DNA of 64,000 nucleotides from JAPLDB01 sp038206355 (lineage in GTDB: Bacteria > Bacteroidota > Bacteroidia > AKYH767-A > 2013-40CM-41-45): contig JBBRAY010000011.1 of NCBI GenBank assembly GCA_038206355.1, positions 1 through 64,000 on the forward strand, in the 5' to 3' direction. The notes under the pieces are model-generated. The model had not been told where the DNA came from, searched no databases, and worked only from the letters and a program-made list of their open reading frames with translations. Positions 1 through 8,967 of the stretch are shown here, one piece after another (within the stretch, counting starts at the first letter, position 1; every line of letters starts with the position of its first letter). A program made the translations under genes and the position numbers.

Positions 1-668
1 TTTTTCGAACACAAAGCTATATCTTTAATATTCCATCCAGAAGAGTGGAGCAATTTAATAGTAAAAGTAAGTTTCATCAAATCATCCTGCAAAGAAACGA
101 TGGGTTTTAATTTATTTCCTCCCCAGTTATAGCCCATCTGAAATACGATGTTCTTAGTTCTCTCCGCAAGTGCAATCATATATTTAACGGAGTAGTCGTA
201 AAAATGATCTACCTCAGCAATATCTCCCTTATCAAAATCAACACCGGCGTGGTGCAGCACATTAAAATGAAGTACGTATTCACTGAGTGGCAAATTTTTC
301 AGCCCTTTCATATCTACTGACAGCACCTGCGCATCCACATTGGCCATCTTGAAATACTCCGCGATCTCTCCGATGAATGCAACGTGATCAGGGTTCATTT
401 CACAGGCAATAAACTTCGCTTCAGGAAACCGGTGCGCTAAACTTAATGTGAAAAATCCTGTGTTGGCTCCTACATCAATCGCCGTCTCTCCGGGATTAAA
501 ATTCAATTCTTCAAGGTAAAAATTAAACCGCGCAGTATCTCCGCGCCAGTTCTCATCAATGGTTACATTGAATCCCAGTTCCTGCTGTACAAACACAGGC
601 AGGTTCTGATAATTATCATGCTTGTTCCCTGCTGCATACAAACTTTTTAAACGCTCAATAACATCCAT
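1..668 (-). CDS. Class I SAM-dependent methyltransferase (3' end outside window)
   Basis: The reading frame starts with ATG at 668 and runs off the left edge, so about 222 residues of the N-terminal part are visible and no stop is seen. The SAM-binding motif I is clear: DVGANTGFFTLSLA at about residues 65-78, followed by an acidic loop (ACEMNPDH) that would hold the ribose of SAM. The middle has FNVLHHAG, like small-molecule methyltransferases of sugar and glycan clusters. It follows the ATP-grasp gene by only 12 bp and is the last visible gene of the polysaccharide operon, so it probably methylates a sugar or a sugar-linked group. The acceptor is unknown. Methyltransferase identity is firm; the substrate is inference from context. 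Confidence 0.8.
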   Translation of the reverse strand, partial: MDVIERLKSLYAAGNKHDNYQNLPVFVQQELGFNVTIDENWRGDTARFNFYLEELNFNPGETAIDVGANTGFFTLSLAHRFPEAKFIACEMNPDHVAFIGEIAEYFKMANVDAQVLSVDMKGLKNLPLSEYVLHFNVLHHAGVDFDKGDIAEVDHFYDYSVKYMIALAERTKNIVFQMGYNWGGNKLKPIVSLQDDLMKLTFTIKLLHSSGWNIKDIALCSK

Positions 669-680
669 ACTTTTCCTGAC

Positions 681-1802
681 TTAGCTTAATTCATTATAAA
701 ATAATTTCTCTGTGTCACCCTTCCGGTAAACATCAGCGCTTAACCAAAGCGGTAACTCGTTGGTCAACTCCTGTGCTGTATAATTCCCGTATGCCGGAAC
801 GGAACGGTTGCGTAAATTTTCAACCAAGCCTCCAAACCAGAAATAACGGGTATTCACCTTCCAACTCCCTTGTGACCTATTATCTTTGATGATACCGAAG
901 TCGCAGAGAAAACTCAAAAATAAATTTACTCCCGCATCAATAAATAATTGTGAAGGTCCCCAGAATCTCGGATTTGCCTCTATCATACAAGCACCTCCGG
1001 AATTCTTCTTCTCTTCTATCATAACGAGACCGCGGAAATTTAGTTTCTTAAACAAAGTCTCGTATTTATCAGACTCTCCGGAGCGGTGATAATCGGAAGA
1101 AAGACATGCAATCATTGATTTACCTCCTGCCTGCTGAACGAAATTCTGTTGCGAACACTTCGTAACCTCACCATGCTGATCGAAATAATAAAGGAGGTAA
1201 AAACTTTCACCCTGCACGAACTCCTGAAAATAAAAGTCATCCTGCTCGTGCTCCTTTTCAAATTTGTTTAGCTCCTCGTCTGAATAAATGAGCACGGGTG
1301 TGAAAACATTTTTTTGAGACCCTGAAAAATAAGTCCGGGGTTTGGCAACGACAGGAGGTTTAACAATAGCACCTTTGTCGTACTCCTTCGGAATTGTGAT
1401 ACCGTTTTTACTGCACAACATTCCAAAACTGTATTTATCTGAAACGCTGTTGTAAAGCTGCTCTTCAACTATAGGAATGATACATCCTGTTTTTTCAAGC
1501 AATATTCTGTGCTGCAATAAAAATCTGTTGAGGGCTTCTGCCGATGGTGCGATAAAGCAGGTTTCTGTCTGCCGCGCCTTTTTTACATTTTCTATCTGAG
1601 TAAGAAAATCTTCAAGATCAAGAGAGCTGGTGTGCCTTACAGAGACGATGTTTTTACTGTAGGAAGTCAGGAATACCGGGTCGTCAGCTGATTTTGCAAC
1701 GATGGCATAATCAATCTTTTGCTCCTCCAGTACGCGGAGAAAAGATACAACGGCCCTTTGATTGAAACCGGAAAAAACAACGACTGTACTTTTTTTCTGC
1801 AT
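681..1802 (-). CDS. ATP-grasp domain ligase in the polysaccharide locus
   Basis: A 373-residue protein with an ATP-grasp layout: N-terminal Rossmann-like part (VVVFSGFNQRAVVSFLRVLE, residues 7-26), nucleotide-binding lysine in VVAKPR near 154, QEFVQGES near 193-200, a metal-binding Glu near 263 and the signature EANPRFWG at 275-282. This pattern matches carboxylate-amine ligases of the carbamoyl-phosphate-synthase/PurK/D-Ala-D-Ala ligase type. Such genes in glycan clusters are thought to join an amino acid or another amine to a carboxylate on a sugar, but this protein has no assigned substrate. It lies 41 bp after a DegT aminotransferase and 12 bp before a methyltransferase. The fold is well supported; the proposed amide-forming decoration is inference. 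Confidence 0.8.
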   Translation of the reverse strand: MQKKSTVVVFSGFNQRAVVSFLRVLEEQKIDYAIVAKSADDPVFLTSYSKNIVSVRHTSSLDLEDFLTQIENVKKARQTETCFIAPSAEALNRFLLQHRILLEKTGCIIPIVEEQLYNSVSDKYSFGMLCSKNGITIPKEYDKGAIVKPPVVAKPRTYFSGSQKNVFTPVLIYSDEELNKFEKEHEQDDFYFQEFVQGESFYLLYYFDQHGEVTKCSQQNFVQQAGGKSMIACLSSDYHRSGESDKYETLFKKLNFRGLVMIEEKKNSGGACMIEANPRFWGPSQLFIDAGVNLFLSFLCDFGIIKDNRSQGSWKVNTRYFWFGGLVENLRNRSVPAYGNYTAQELTNELPLWLSADVYRKGDTEKLFYNELS

Positions 1803-1843
1803 GCAATTCCGGGAATCTACCCTGCACCCAAGGGAAGGAGCAA

Positions 1844-2959
1844 CTAACTATTTAATGTTTTTATCTTCTCGCAAATTAAATCAATCATCGAATATTCAAG
1901 GTCGGGATAAATAGGCAGACAAAGCACCTCTTCCGTCACGCGTTCAGCAACCGGCAATTTACCTGGTGCCGCTGATTCCAGGCCTCTATATGCAGGAAAT
2001 TGACTGATGAGTGGATAAAAATATTTCCTCGAATAAATATTTATTTTTCTGAACTCGTCATAAACATAGTCGCGGGACTTTCCATATTCGGCGGAATTGA
2101 TGAATATCGGAAAATAGGAATAACAATGTTCGACATCCTTCATTTCCTCAATGAATGTAACTCCTTTAATCCCTGCAAGCTTCTTCTGGTAATAATGAAA
2201 TATCTTTTTTCTTTTTGCAATTTCCCCGTCTACATATTTCAGCTGAAGCAAACCAAAAGCCGCCTGCACTTCATTCATTTTAGCATTGATACCCGGAGCG
2301 ATCACCGTCGTTTCTCCTGCGAACCCGAAATTTTTCAGAAGGTCAACCCTTTTTTTCATTGCCTCATCATGGCTGATAATTGCGCCGCCTTCAAACGTGT
2401 TATACACCTTGGTGGCATGGAAACTCATGATTGACAAATCACCGAAGTTCAGCACCGGAACACCATTCATCTTCACGCCGAAGGTATGGCAGGCATCGTA
2501 AATCACTTTTAGCCCGTAAGTATCTGCGATTTCTTTTATCCGTGCCGTGTTGCATGGGTTGCCATATACATGAACAGGAAGAATGGCAGTGGTAAGTGGT
2601 GTAATGAGCGCTTCAATTTTTTCAGGATCGAGATTGAGTGAAACCGGATCAATGTCAGAAAAAACCGGCTTGATATTATTCCACCACAATGCATGCGATG
2701 TCGCTACAAAACTATAAGGTGTCGTAATTACTTCGCCTGTAATCCGCAATGCCTGAAGTGCAGTCACCAATGCCAGAGTACCATTGGAAAACAGAGAAAC
2801 ATATTTAACCCCGAGGTAATCGCACAGTTCCTGTTCCAGTTGCCTGTGAAATTTACCATTATTCGTCAGCCATTTGCTATCCCATATTTCTTTCAGATAG
2901 GTTACATACTCATCCAGAGGGGGTAAGGACGGCTGGGTTACAAATATGGACTCATTCAT
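1844..2959 (-). CDS. DegT/DnrJ/EryC1/StrS family aminotransferase
   Basis: A 371-residue PLP-dependent sugar aminotransferase. The Schiff-base lysine is in SFHATK (K184), and the cofactor-pyridine aspartate is in VIYDACH (D155). SNGTLAL near 58-64 is the phosphate-binding stretch. The length is normal for the family. It converts a nucleotide-linked keto sugar to an amino sugar in the cytoplasm with glutamate as amino donor. It is clearly different in sequence from the WecE-like paralogue at 6150-7280, so the locus may make two amino sugars or aminate at different carbons. It starts 18 bp after the flippase gene ends. Which ring carbon is aminated cannot be told from sequence. Confidence 0.88.
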   Translation of the reverse strand: MNESIFVTQPSLPPLDEYVTYLKEIWDSKWLTNNGKFHRQLEQELCDYLGVKYVSLFSNGTLALVTALQALRITGEVITTPYSFVATSHALWWNNIKPVFSDIDPVSLNLDPEKIEALITPLTTAILPVHVYGNPCNTARIKEIADTYGLKVIYDACHTFGVKMNGVPVLNFGDLSIMSFHATKVYNTFEGGAIISHDEAMKKRVDLLKNFGFAGETTVIAPGINAKMNEVQAAFGLLQLKYVDGEIAKRKKIFHYYQKKLAGIKGVTFIEEMKDVEHCYSYFPIFINSAEYGKSRDYVYDEFRKINIYSRKYFYPLISQFPAYRGLESAAPGKLPVAERVTEEVLCLPIYPDLEYSMIDLICEKIKTLNS

Positions 2960-2977
2960 TATCTGATATACTTGAAT

Positions 2978-4447
2978 TTACCTGAAAAGTTTACTTATTC
3001 GACCCGAAATGTTTAGTTTTTTCAATTCCATAACGAATAAATTCTGCCCTTCAAACTTAAGGAGCCGGGTAATAAAATAATAAGTTACGCCAAACATACT
3101 ACCGATCACCATCATATGCGGCCAGTTACCTTCCACGTGGAAGAATCTTTGAAGAATAACAAATAATGAAACGATGACAATGTCAGCTGCAAGGTATTTC
3201 AGGAATATGGAAAAAAACCAAACCATTTTAACCTCCATTTCTCTTGCAGCAAAAAGTATATTGAAAGAAAGGTTGATCATACTTACCAGCACAAGTCCGT
3301 AAAGAAACCCCTCAATCCCGAAATAAAATCCGACGACAAAATTTACAAGTAGAATACTTTTTTTAATAGCATTCAGCCGCAGGTAAGCCCTTGAATTTCC
3401 TTTTGAAATAATAATATTTACCAGTATTACGCTGAGCGGATATACAAATCCGGCAAGCACCATTATTTTATAGTAGGCAATTACAGGTATCCATTTCGAA
3501 GTAAAGAGAATGACGATAACGTCCTTTGCACAGAGAAAGAAAAATCCCGACAGAAAAAAAGTGGTGAAACTTATGACATGAAAAAACCTGTAAACCACGG
3601 CTTCATATCGCGCCTTGTCGTCCTGTATGCTGCTGAGCACCGGAAAGAAAACCGTCATCATTCCGCCTGATGAATAATCATTCACCAGTGTATTCAGTGA
3701 TTTTGCACGGTTATAAAAACCAAGCGTAACAGGATTAAATAATTTTCCGATCACGAGATTGTCGAGCTGGCTGAAAAATGTATCCAGCATATTATTCCCA
3801 AACATATGGATACCATATTTCCACAGGTCCTTCAGCGCCTTCCACTTGAAAATTAATACCGGACTCCACTTCGTGAGGAAATAAATACAGATGTTATTGA
3901 CCACAGCGCTGATTAGTGATTGCGCAACCAGACACCACACCCCATAACCCCGGTATGCCATTGCAATTCCTACTGAACCTCCTGCAACCAGTGAAATGAG
4001 CGATGAAGCGGTTATGACGGAAAACTTCAGGTGCTTTCTCAGCCAGCTGGTTCTCACCATACAAAATGAGTTGATAATAAACGTAAGTGACATGACCTGC
4101 ATCACTTGTTTTAATTCCGGTGAATCATAAAATGCTGAAACAGGACCAGCGATAAGAAAAACTGCCAACGTTAAAATAAGTCCGGCGCCCATGTTAAAAT
4201 AAAAAACGGAGCCGTAGTCCTCGTCTGTGGCATTCTTTTTCTGAACGATAGCGCTGCCCAGCCCCATCTGATTCATCTCACTTGCGAAAAGAATAATCAC
4301 GTTCACCATTGCCACCAAACCAAAATCGCGGGGTGATAAAATACGGGCGAGAATAACTGTTATGGCAAAATTAATTCCCTGCCTGGAGAAGCGGTTTATG
4401 AGGTCAAAGGCAAGTGCCTTAACGGTTCTTTTCTTTAAGTTATCCAA
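2978..4447 (-). CDS. Lipopolysaccharide/oligosaccharide flippase, Wzx-like (MOP superfamily)
   Basis: A 489-residue integral membrane protein with about 12-14 hydrophobic helices. The N-terminus (TVKALAFDLINRF, then ILARILSPRDFGLVAMV near 35-50) is typical of the polysaccharide biosynthesis/WzxC group that moves lipid-linked glycans from the inner to the outer face of the cytoplasmic membrane. The start is TTG at 4447; no ATG gives a complete first helix and the residues after the TTG fit family N-termini. It sits between the membrane glycosyltransferase and the second DegT gene of the same operon. A matching Wzy polymerase is not visible in this window and may lie to the left. Confidence 0.88.
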   Translation of the reverse strand: MDNLKKRTVKALAFDLINRFSRQGINFAITVILARILSPRDFGLVAMVNVIILFASEMNQMGLGSAIVQKKNATDEDYGSVFYFNMGAGLILTLAVFLIAGPVSAFYDSPELKQVMQVMSLTFIINSFCMVRTSWLRKHLKFSVITASSLISLVAGGSVGIAMAYRGYGVWCLVAQSLISAVVNNICIYFLTKWSPVLIFKWKALKDLWKYGIHMFGNNMLDTFFSQLDNLVIGKLFNPVTLGFYNRAKSLNTLVNDYSSGGMMTVFFPVLSSIQDDKARYEAVVYRFFHVISFTTFFLSGFFFLCAKDVIVILFTSKWIPVIAYYKIMVLAGFVYPLSVILVNIIISKGNSRAYLRLNAIKKSILLVNFVVGFYFGIEGFLYGLVLVSMINLSFNILFAAREMEVKMVWFFSIFLKYLAADIVIVSLFVILQRFFHVEGNWPHMMVIGSMFGVTYYFITRLLKFEGQNLFVMELKKLNISGRISKLFR

Positions 4448-4512
4448 CCTTAATTTTGTTTTAGGTCGTTAGCTGCCATGAATAAATAATTTATCATTTT
4501 TATTTCGATCCA

Positions 4513-6147
4513 TCAGCCGTTGACTACTTTATAAATTCTGATTCTTGTGAGACGGTAAATCTTTTGCTCCGGATACTTCCATTGTTCGGGATACGTATCA
4601 GGAACCCGTGGATCGCCGGTAATAAAGCCCACATATCCATTCGCTGCAATTTCTTTCACCAACTCACACTTATGATCAAGAAAATCAAACATGCTGTCAG
4701 TCCAGGCTATTCCCCGGTCGCCATACAGCTTATTAATTGCAAAGTCGTCCAGTATTAAATAGCGGGTACCTGTAGCTTCGACTCCCATTTCAAATGACTG
4801 AGATGGCTTACCCGACTTACTCATCATAGCACCGATGGAATAATAAGGTTGGTTTTTAAAATTAAAATAATAATAATTGGTCCCGATAATTGTGGATGTT
4901 CTGTCCGGCAATGATTTCCCGACTTCACCGAGAATACGAAAATATTCTTTTGTGTATTCCCTTTGCTTTGAAATTCCATTGAAATTAGTCAGGAACAAAA
5001 GGATTAAAACGCCAAGTGTAATCGTGGTATATCTTTTTGGATTTTGGATACTGAGTTGTGAAATTGCTGAAGCGATGAGAATGGCAACAAGCGGAAATAA
5101 AATAATGAGGAATTTTCCGTTACTGCCGGAAAACAAAAGCAATGTTACTGCCGGGGTAAGAACTGCTGTTGCGATAAGCCCCAGTCTGGAAAATACAGCA
5201 GATGATTTTCCCTTTTTAAATAAATAATAAAACGCAGCGATAGCAGTCATAAAAAGAAAAAATGAAACGGGCTTGGCAAACATGTTGTAGCCTGCAAGTT
5301 TTTTGAAAAAAGCATATGGCAGGATAAAAATGCTTTTGATACCCTTGGCTATTATTGGCGGTGCCTGTGATTCCATTACTCCTCCTCCGCCATCATTCAT
5401 TCCTGAATAAATCTGTGGCGCATGCAATAAGTAATAATACATATACAAACCCGCCAGCAAGCTCACACCGATGAATATTGTATTCAGGGAGATAAATCGT
5501 TTATACTCTTTGAGTAAATAAATGACTCCGAATGTTACAGGAAGTGCAATGGCATTTCCATGAATCATAATAACGATGCCCCATCCGTAAAGGCAACAAA
5601 GGGAAAGTGATATTATTTTTTTCCACCCTTCTTCCATTTCCATACTCTTCATGAAAAGCAAAAGCCCAAACAGGTATGCAGTGGCGATCATAATCTCAGG
5701 TCGCTCAGAGTGAAGCTGGCTGAAGAATTCCGGTATCATAACGAGGCAGGCAACTGAAAGCAGCGCCGTGCTCTTCTCCTGTCCGATTTTGCGACCAAAC
5801 TTATAGGTCAGCAAACATAGCAGCAAACTCCATCCAAAAGAAGCGAGGCGTAATGCATAAACATTGTGAAGCGGAAGTAAAAAAATAAAAACCGCCTGTG
5901 AAAAATACCTGATCAATCCAAGAAACTGGCTTCCGGGAACAGCATTGAAAATGGTGGCATAGAACGGAGAAAGTTCCTTCGGATACAATGAATCACCCAC
6001 GTGGTGGAATTTGATGAAAAAATTTACCCTTGCCGATATCCATGCTTCATCCGGTCTTACATACGGTACGTCCAGAAAGAACATTCCGAATATTAAATAT
6101 CCGGTAAGCACGACGAGACAAAAAATAAAAATGTTCCGCTTATCCAT
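4513..6147 (-). CDS. ArnT/PMT-like membrane glycosyltransferase (GT-C fold)
   Basis: A membrane protein of about 544 residues with roughly a dozen hydrophobic segments and a periplasmic C-terminal domain. The first loop carries an acidic pair in the motif RPDEAW near residues 31-36, where GT-C enzymes such as ArnT and protein mannosyltransferases have catalytic Asp/Glu residues. Such enzymes use polyprenyl-phosphate sugars as donors on the outer face of the membrane. ATG at 6147 is preferred over the TTG two codons upstream; it lies 2 bp after the stop of the WecE-like gene (TGA-GC-ATG), suggesting coupled translation. With the ArnC-like GT2 at 7974-8906 it forms a donor-maker/user pair. The acceptor (lipid A, glycan or protein) is unknown. 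Confidence 0.78.
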   Translation of the reverse strand: MDKRNIFIFCLVVLTGYLIFGMFFLDVPYVRPDEAWISARVNFFIKFHHVGDSLYPKELSPFYATIFNAVPGSQFLGLIRYFSQAVFIFLLPLHNVYALRLASFGWSLLLCLLTYKFGRKIGQEKSTALLSVACLVMIPEFFSQLHSERPEIMIATAYLFGLLLFMKSMEMEEGWKKIISLSLCCLYGWGIVIMIHGNAIALPVTFGVIYLLKEYKRFISLNTIFIGVSLLAGLYMYYYLLHAPQIYSGMNDGGGGVMESQAPPIIAKGIKSIFILPYAFFKKLAGYNMFAKPVSFFLFMTAIAAFYYLFKKGKSSAVFSRLGLIATAVLTPAVTLLLFSGSNGKFLIILFPLVAILIASAISQLSIQNPKRYTTITLGVLILLFLTNFNGISKQREYTKEYFRILGEVGKSLPDRTSTIIGTNYYYFNFKNQPYYSIGAMMSKSGKPSQSFEMGVEATGTRYLILDDFAINKLYGDRGIAWTDSMFDFLDHKCELVKEIAANGYVGFITGDPRVPDTYPEQWKYPEQKIYRLTRIRIYKVVNG

Positions 6148-6149
6148 GC

Positions 6150-7280
6150 TCAATTATAAAATTGATTTATCGTTCCAATGATATCGCTGATTTGCGAATC
6201 ACTCAGTTCATAATAAAACGGAAGCCGGAGCAGACAATCAGTATAATGATCCGCGTAAGGCAAATCCCGGTCATCATGTTTGTCTTTGTAGAAAGGACTT
6301 ACATGCAACGACTGGTAATGAAATACCGGCCGCATATTTCTTTTCATCATGAATTCAATAAGGCTTGTACGTTCACTTAAAGAATTACACATGACATAAA
6401 ACATATGTGCATTATTGGTTGCGTAAGAAGGAAGATGAGGCAATTTCAATTTCCCGGCCTTTTCAAGGTGCGAAAAATTTTCAAAATACATATTCCATAT
6501 ATGCTTTCGCCTCGACTGAATACTCTCCAGATTTTCTATCTGCGCCCAAAGGAATGCAGCAATCATATCTGAAGGCAAATAGGACGAACCGATATCCACC
6601 CATCCGTATTTATCAATTTCTCCTCTGAAAAAAGCAGAACGATTGGTTCCCTTCTCTCTTATAACTTCTGCCCTGCCGGTAAACTGTTTATCATTAATGG
6701 CAATCATACCGCCTTCTCCCGAAATAATATTTTTAGTTTCATGAAATGAAAAAGCAGACAGGTTTCCAATTGTTCCCAGCGGCAGGCCATTATAATATGA
6801 ATCAATTGCCTGCGCAGCATCTTCAATGACAAACAGATTGTATTTTTTTGCCAGGGCCATTATCGCCCCCATATCACATGCAATGCCGGCATAATGAACA
6901 GGCACAATGGCCTTTGTCTTTTTTGTAATCAGCGATTCTATGCTTTGCGCATCTATGTTTGGATTATCCGCGTTGCTGTCTGCAAATACGATTTTTGCAC
7001 CCCTCAACACAAAAGCATTCGCCGTACTTACAAATGTGAAAGAAGGAATTATTATTTCATCTCCCGGTTCAGTATTGATAAGCAATGCAGTCATCTCTAG
7101 TGCATCGGAGCAGGAAGAAGTGAGCAATACTTTATTGAATCCATATTTCGATTCGAAAAAACTGTGACATCTTTTTGTAAATATTCCATCACCGGAAATT
7201 TTTCCCGACTGAACGGCCTGGATTATATATTCTGTTTCCTTGCCTGATAAATATGGTTTGTTGAAAGGAATCTGATTCAT
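6150..7280 (-). CDS. wecE: dTDP-4-amino-4,6-dideoxygalactose transaminase (WecE/RffA-like)
   Basis: A 376-residue PLP enzyme of the DegT family that is very close to enterobacterial WecE in layout. Diagnostic stretches are the N-terminus IPFNKPYLSGKE, PSFTFVSTANAFVLRGAKIV (79-98), VPVHYAGIACDM, SFHETKN with PLP lysine K183, IREKGTNRSAFFRGE and the C-terminal HYQSLH. WecE aminates dTDP-4-keto-6-deoxy-glucose to dTDP-Fuc4N. The start ATG at 7280 overlaps the stop of the upstream acyltransferase by one base (TAATG), so the amination and acylation steps are probably coupled. The genes making dTDP-4-keto-6-deoxyglucose (rmlA, rmlB) are not in the window. Sugar identity is inferred from family similarity. 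Confidence 0.88.
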   Translation of the reverse strand: MNQIPFNKPYLSGKETEYIIQAVQSGKISGDGIFTKRCHSFFESKYGFNKVLLTSSCSDALEMTALLINTEPGDEIIIPSFTFVSTANAFVLRGAKIVFADSNADNPNIDAQSIESLITKKTKAIVPVHYAGIACDMGAIMALAKKYNLFVIEDAAQAIDSYYNGLPLGTIGNLSAFSFHETKNIISGEGGMIAINDKQFTGRAEVIREKGTNRSAFFRGEIDKYGWVDIGSSYLPSDMIAAFLWAQIENLESIQSRRKHIWNMYFENFSHLEKAGKLKLPHLPSYATNNAHMFYVMCNSLSERTSLIEFMMKRNMRPVFHYQSLHVSPFYKDKHDDRDLPYADHYTDCLLRLPFYYELSDSQISDIIGTINQFYN

Positions 7281-7951
7281 TATTCTTCAGTCTTTTTTTG
7301 AACCCAGTGGGCATGTCTGATTATTTTTGCGGGATTGCCAACCCACAATTCCGCTTCTCCGATATTTTTCACCACAACAGCTCCCATGGAAGCCATTGCA
7401 TATTTTCCGATGGTGATATATTCCCTGATACACGCTTTCAATCCCACGAATGCTCCTTCACCTATGTTGATGCATGATCCGATACTTGCACCTGCCGTAA
7501 TTGAAACATGATCTCCGATAATATTATTGTGACCCACGGTTGTTCCCGGCCTGATGATTACTGATTTGCCAAGGATGGTATTTGACGTAATACATACATT
7601 AGGCATGATTACACAGCCCGGAGATAATTTAACGTTGTGAGAAACGTATGCTGTCGGGTGAACAAAAATTGCAAGCCTGCTCTCCGGAATATTTAAAGAA
7701 TCAAATAACCGTATCCGTTCAGGCTGGTCATCAAATTTATAAATCGTATAAATAAAATAATAATCCTCATCAGTTAATCTGGCAATGTCTGAAAGCTTAC
7801 CCAGTACAGGCATTCCTTCGATCTCCGTTCCCGAATCGTTTACGTAACCGGCAAATTCATATTCTTTATATCCTCTTTTCACGGCATCAGAAATCGCGTC
7901 ACCTATTACAGTAGCATTTCCGGGCCCGCCTATGATCAACACCTTTTTCAT
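7280..7951 (-). CDS. NeuD/PglD-like sugar N- or O-acyltransferase
   Basis: A 223-residue protein with an N-terminal Rossmann-like NeuD/PglD domain (VLIIGGPGNATVIGDAI, residues 4-20) and a C-terminal left-handed beta-helix of hexapeptide repeats (from about residue 100: VILGKS/VIIRPG/TTVGHN types), ending in ELWVGNPAK, which is usual for sugar acetyltransferases. PglD-type enzymes N-acetylate UDP- or dTDP-linked 4-amino sugars. Overlap of its stop with the start of the WecE-like gene makes the amino group made by WecE its likely target. The lone alternative is an O-acetyltransferase role as in NeuD. Confidence 0.83.
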   Translation of the reverse strand: MKKVLIIGGPGNATVIGDAISDAVKRGYKEYEFAGYVNDSGTEIEGMPVLGKLSDIARLTDEDYYFIYTIYKFDDQPERIRLFDSLNIPESRLAIFVHPTAYVSHNVKLSPGCVIMPNVCITSNTILGKSVIIRPGTTVGHNNIIGDHVSITAGASIGSCINIGEGAFVGLKACIREYITIGKYAMASMGAVVVKNIGEAELWVGNPAKIIRHAHWVQKKTEE

Positions 7952-7973
7952 TTAGATATGAAATTATCACGCG

Positions 7974-8906
7974 TCAAATTATTTTCTTAATAATATACTT
8001 TGGTCTTTGCTTCGACTCCAGAAAAGTTCTTCCGAGGTATTCGCCGATAATTCCGAGAAATAAAAAATTGATTCCCGACAAGAATAATATCAAAACAAAT
8101 ATAGAAGTCCATCCGGCTGCAACGTGTCCGAAGAAACGCCTGATGATTAATCCTGTACCGACAATAAAACTCAATATGGAAATACTTATGCCGATATAAG
8201 TTGCCAGTCTGATCGGAAACATTGAAAAAGAAAAAATCCTGTCCAGTGCCAGCTTCAGCATTTTACTAATTGTGTAACCACTCTTTCCGGCAAATCTTTT
8301 ATCCCTTTGCAACTCGACAGCGACATAGTCGGACCCGATCCAGTATAAAACACTCAGAGTAGTAGATGTTTTCTCCTGGTATCTTTTCAACTCTTCAATA
8401 ACTGATTTATGTATGGCACGGAATACACCGAGGTTTGGCTGGTGATTGATGTTGGTAATTTTCTGAGAAACACGATAGAAAAGTTTTGAAACACTTTTCT
8501 TAAATAAACTATCCTTCCTGCTCATCCACTTGGCAATCGCCATTGACGTATCGTTATCAAGTAATGCTTCAACCAGTTTAGGGATGTCTTCAGGCCTGTC
8601 CTGCAGGTCAGAATCCATCAGCACGATAATATCATGTGCAGCATTTTCAAGCCCTGCAGTAATTGCATTTTGCTGCCCGAAATTTCTTGCCAGCTTTATT
8701 CCTTTTACAACTTGATTGTCCCTTTTTAATTTTTCAATCACCGACCACGAACTATCCTTACTGCCATCATCAATAAAAATGATTTCATAAACTGATGCCA
8801 GCTCATTCAATACCGGAATCAGTCTGTTTAATAATTCATCCAGCACATCCTCATCATTATAGACGGGGATTACAATACTTAACGACTGTTTCGGATGATT
8901 GGACAT
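7974..8906 (-). CDS. GT2 family glycosyltransferase, ArnC/GtrB/DPM-like
   Basis: A 310-residue protein with a cytoplasmic GT-A domain (SIVIPVYNDEDVLDELL at 10-26; FIDDGSKD; the metal-binding MDSDLQDRPED region near 97-107) and two hydrophobic C-terminal segments (about 232-255 and 268-292). This is the architecture of ArnC, GtrB and dolichol-phosphate-mannose synthase-like enzymes that transfer a sugar from a nucleotide to undecaprenyl phosphate. It sits directly upstream of the acyltransferase, WecE-like and ArnT-like genes. The likely product is an undecaprenyl-phosphate-linked amino sugar used by the GT-C enzyme; the identity of the sugar is inference. Confidence 0.87.
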   Translation of the reverse strand: MSNHPKQSLSIVIPVYNDEDVLDELLNRLIPVLNELASVYEIIFIDDGSKDSSWSVIEKLKRDNQVVKGIKLARNFGQQNAITAGLENAAHDIIVLMDSDLQDRPEDIPKLVEALLDNDTSMAIAKWMSRKDSLFKKSVSKLFYRVSQKITNINHQPNLGVFRAIHKSVIEELKRYQEKTSTTLSVLYWIGSDYVAVELQRDKRFAGKSGYTISKMLKLALDRIFSFSMFPIRLATYIGISISILSFIVGTGLIIRRFFGHVAAGWTSIFVLILFLSGINFLFLGIIGEYLGRTFLESKQRPKYIIKKII

Positions 8907-8967
8907 TATTCCGGATTATTAATCTTTGAAATACATATGTGGCTTTAAAGGCCGGGAGATTTCAATT

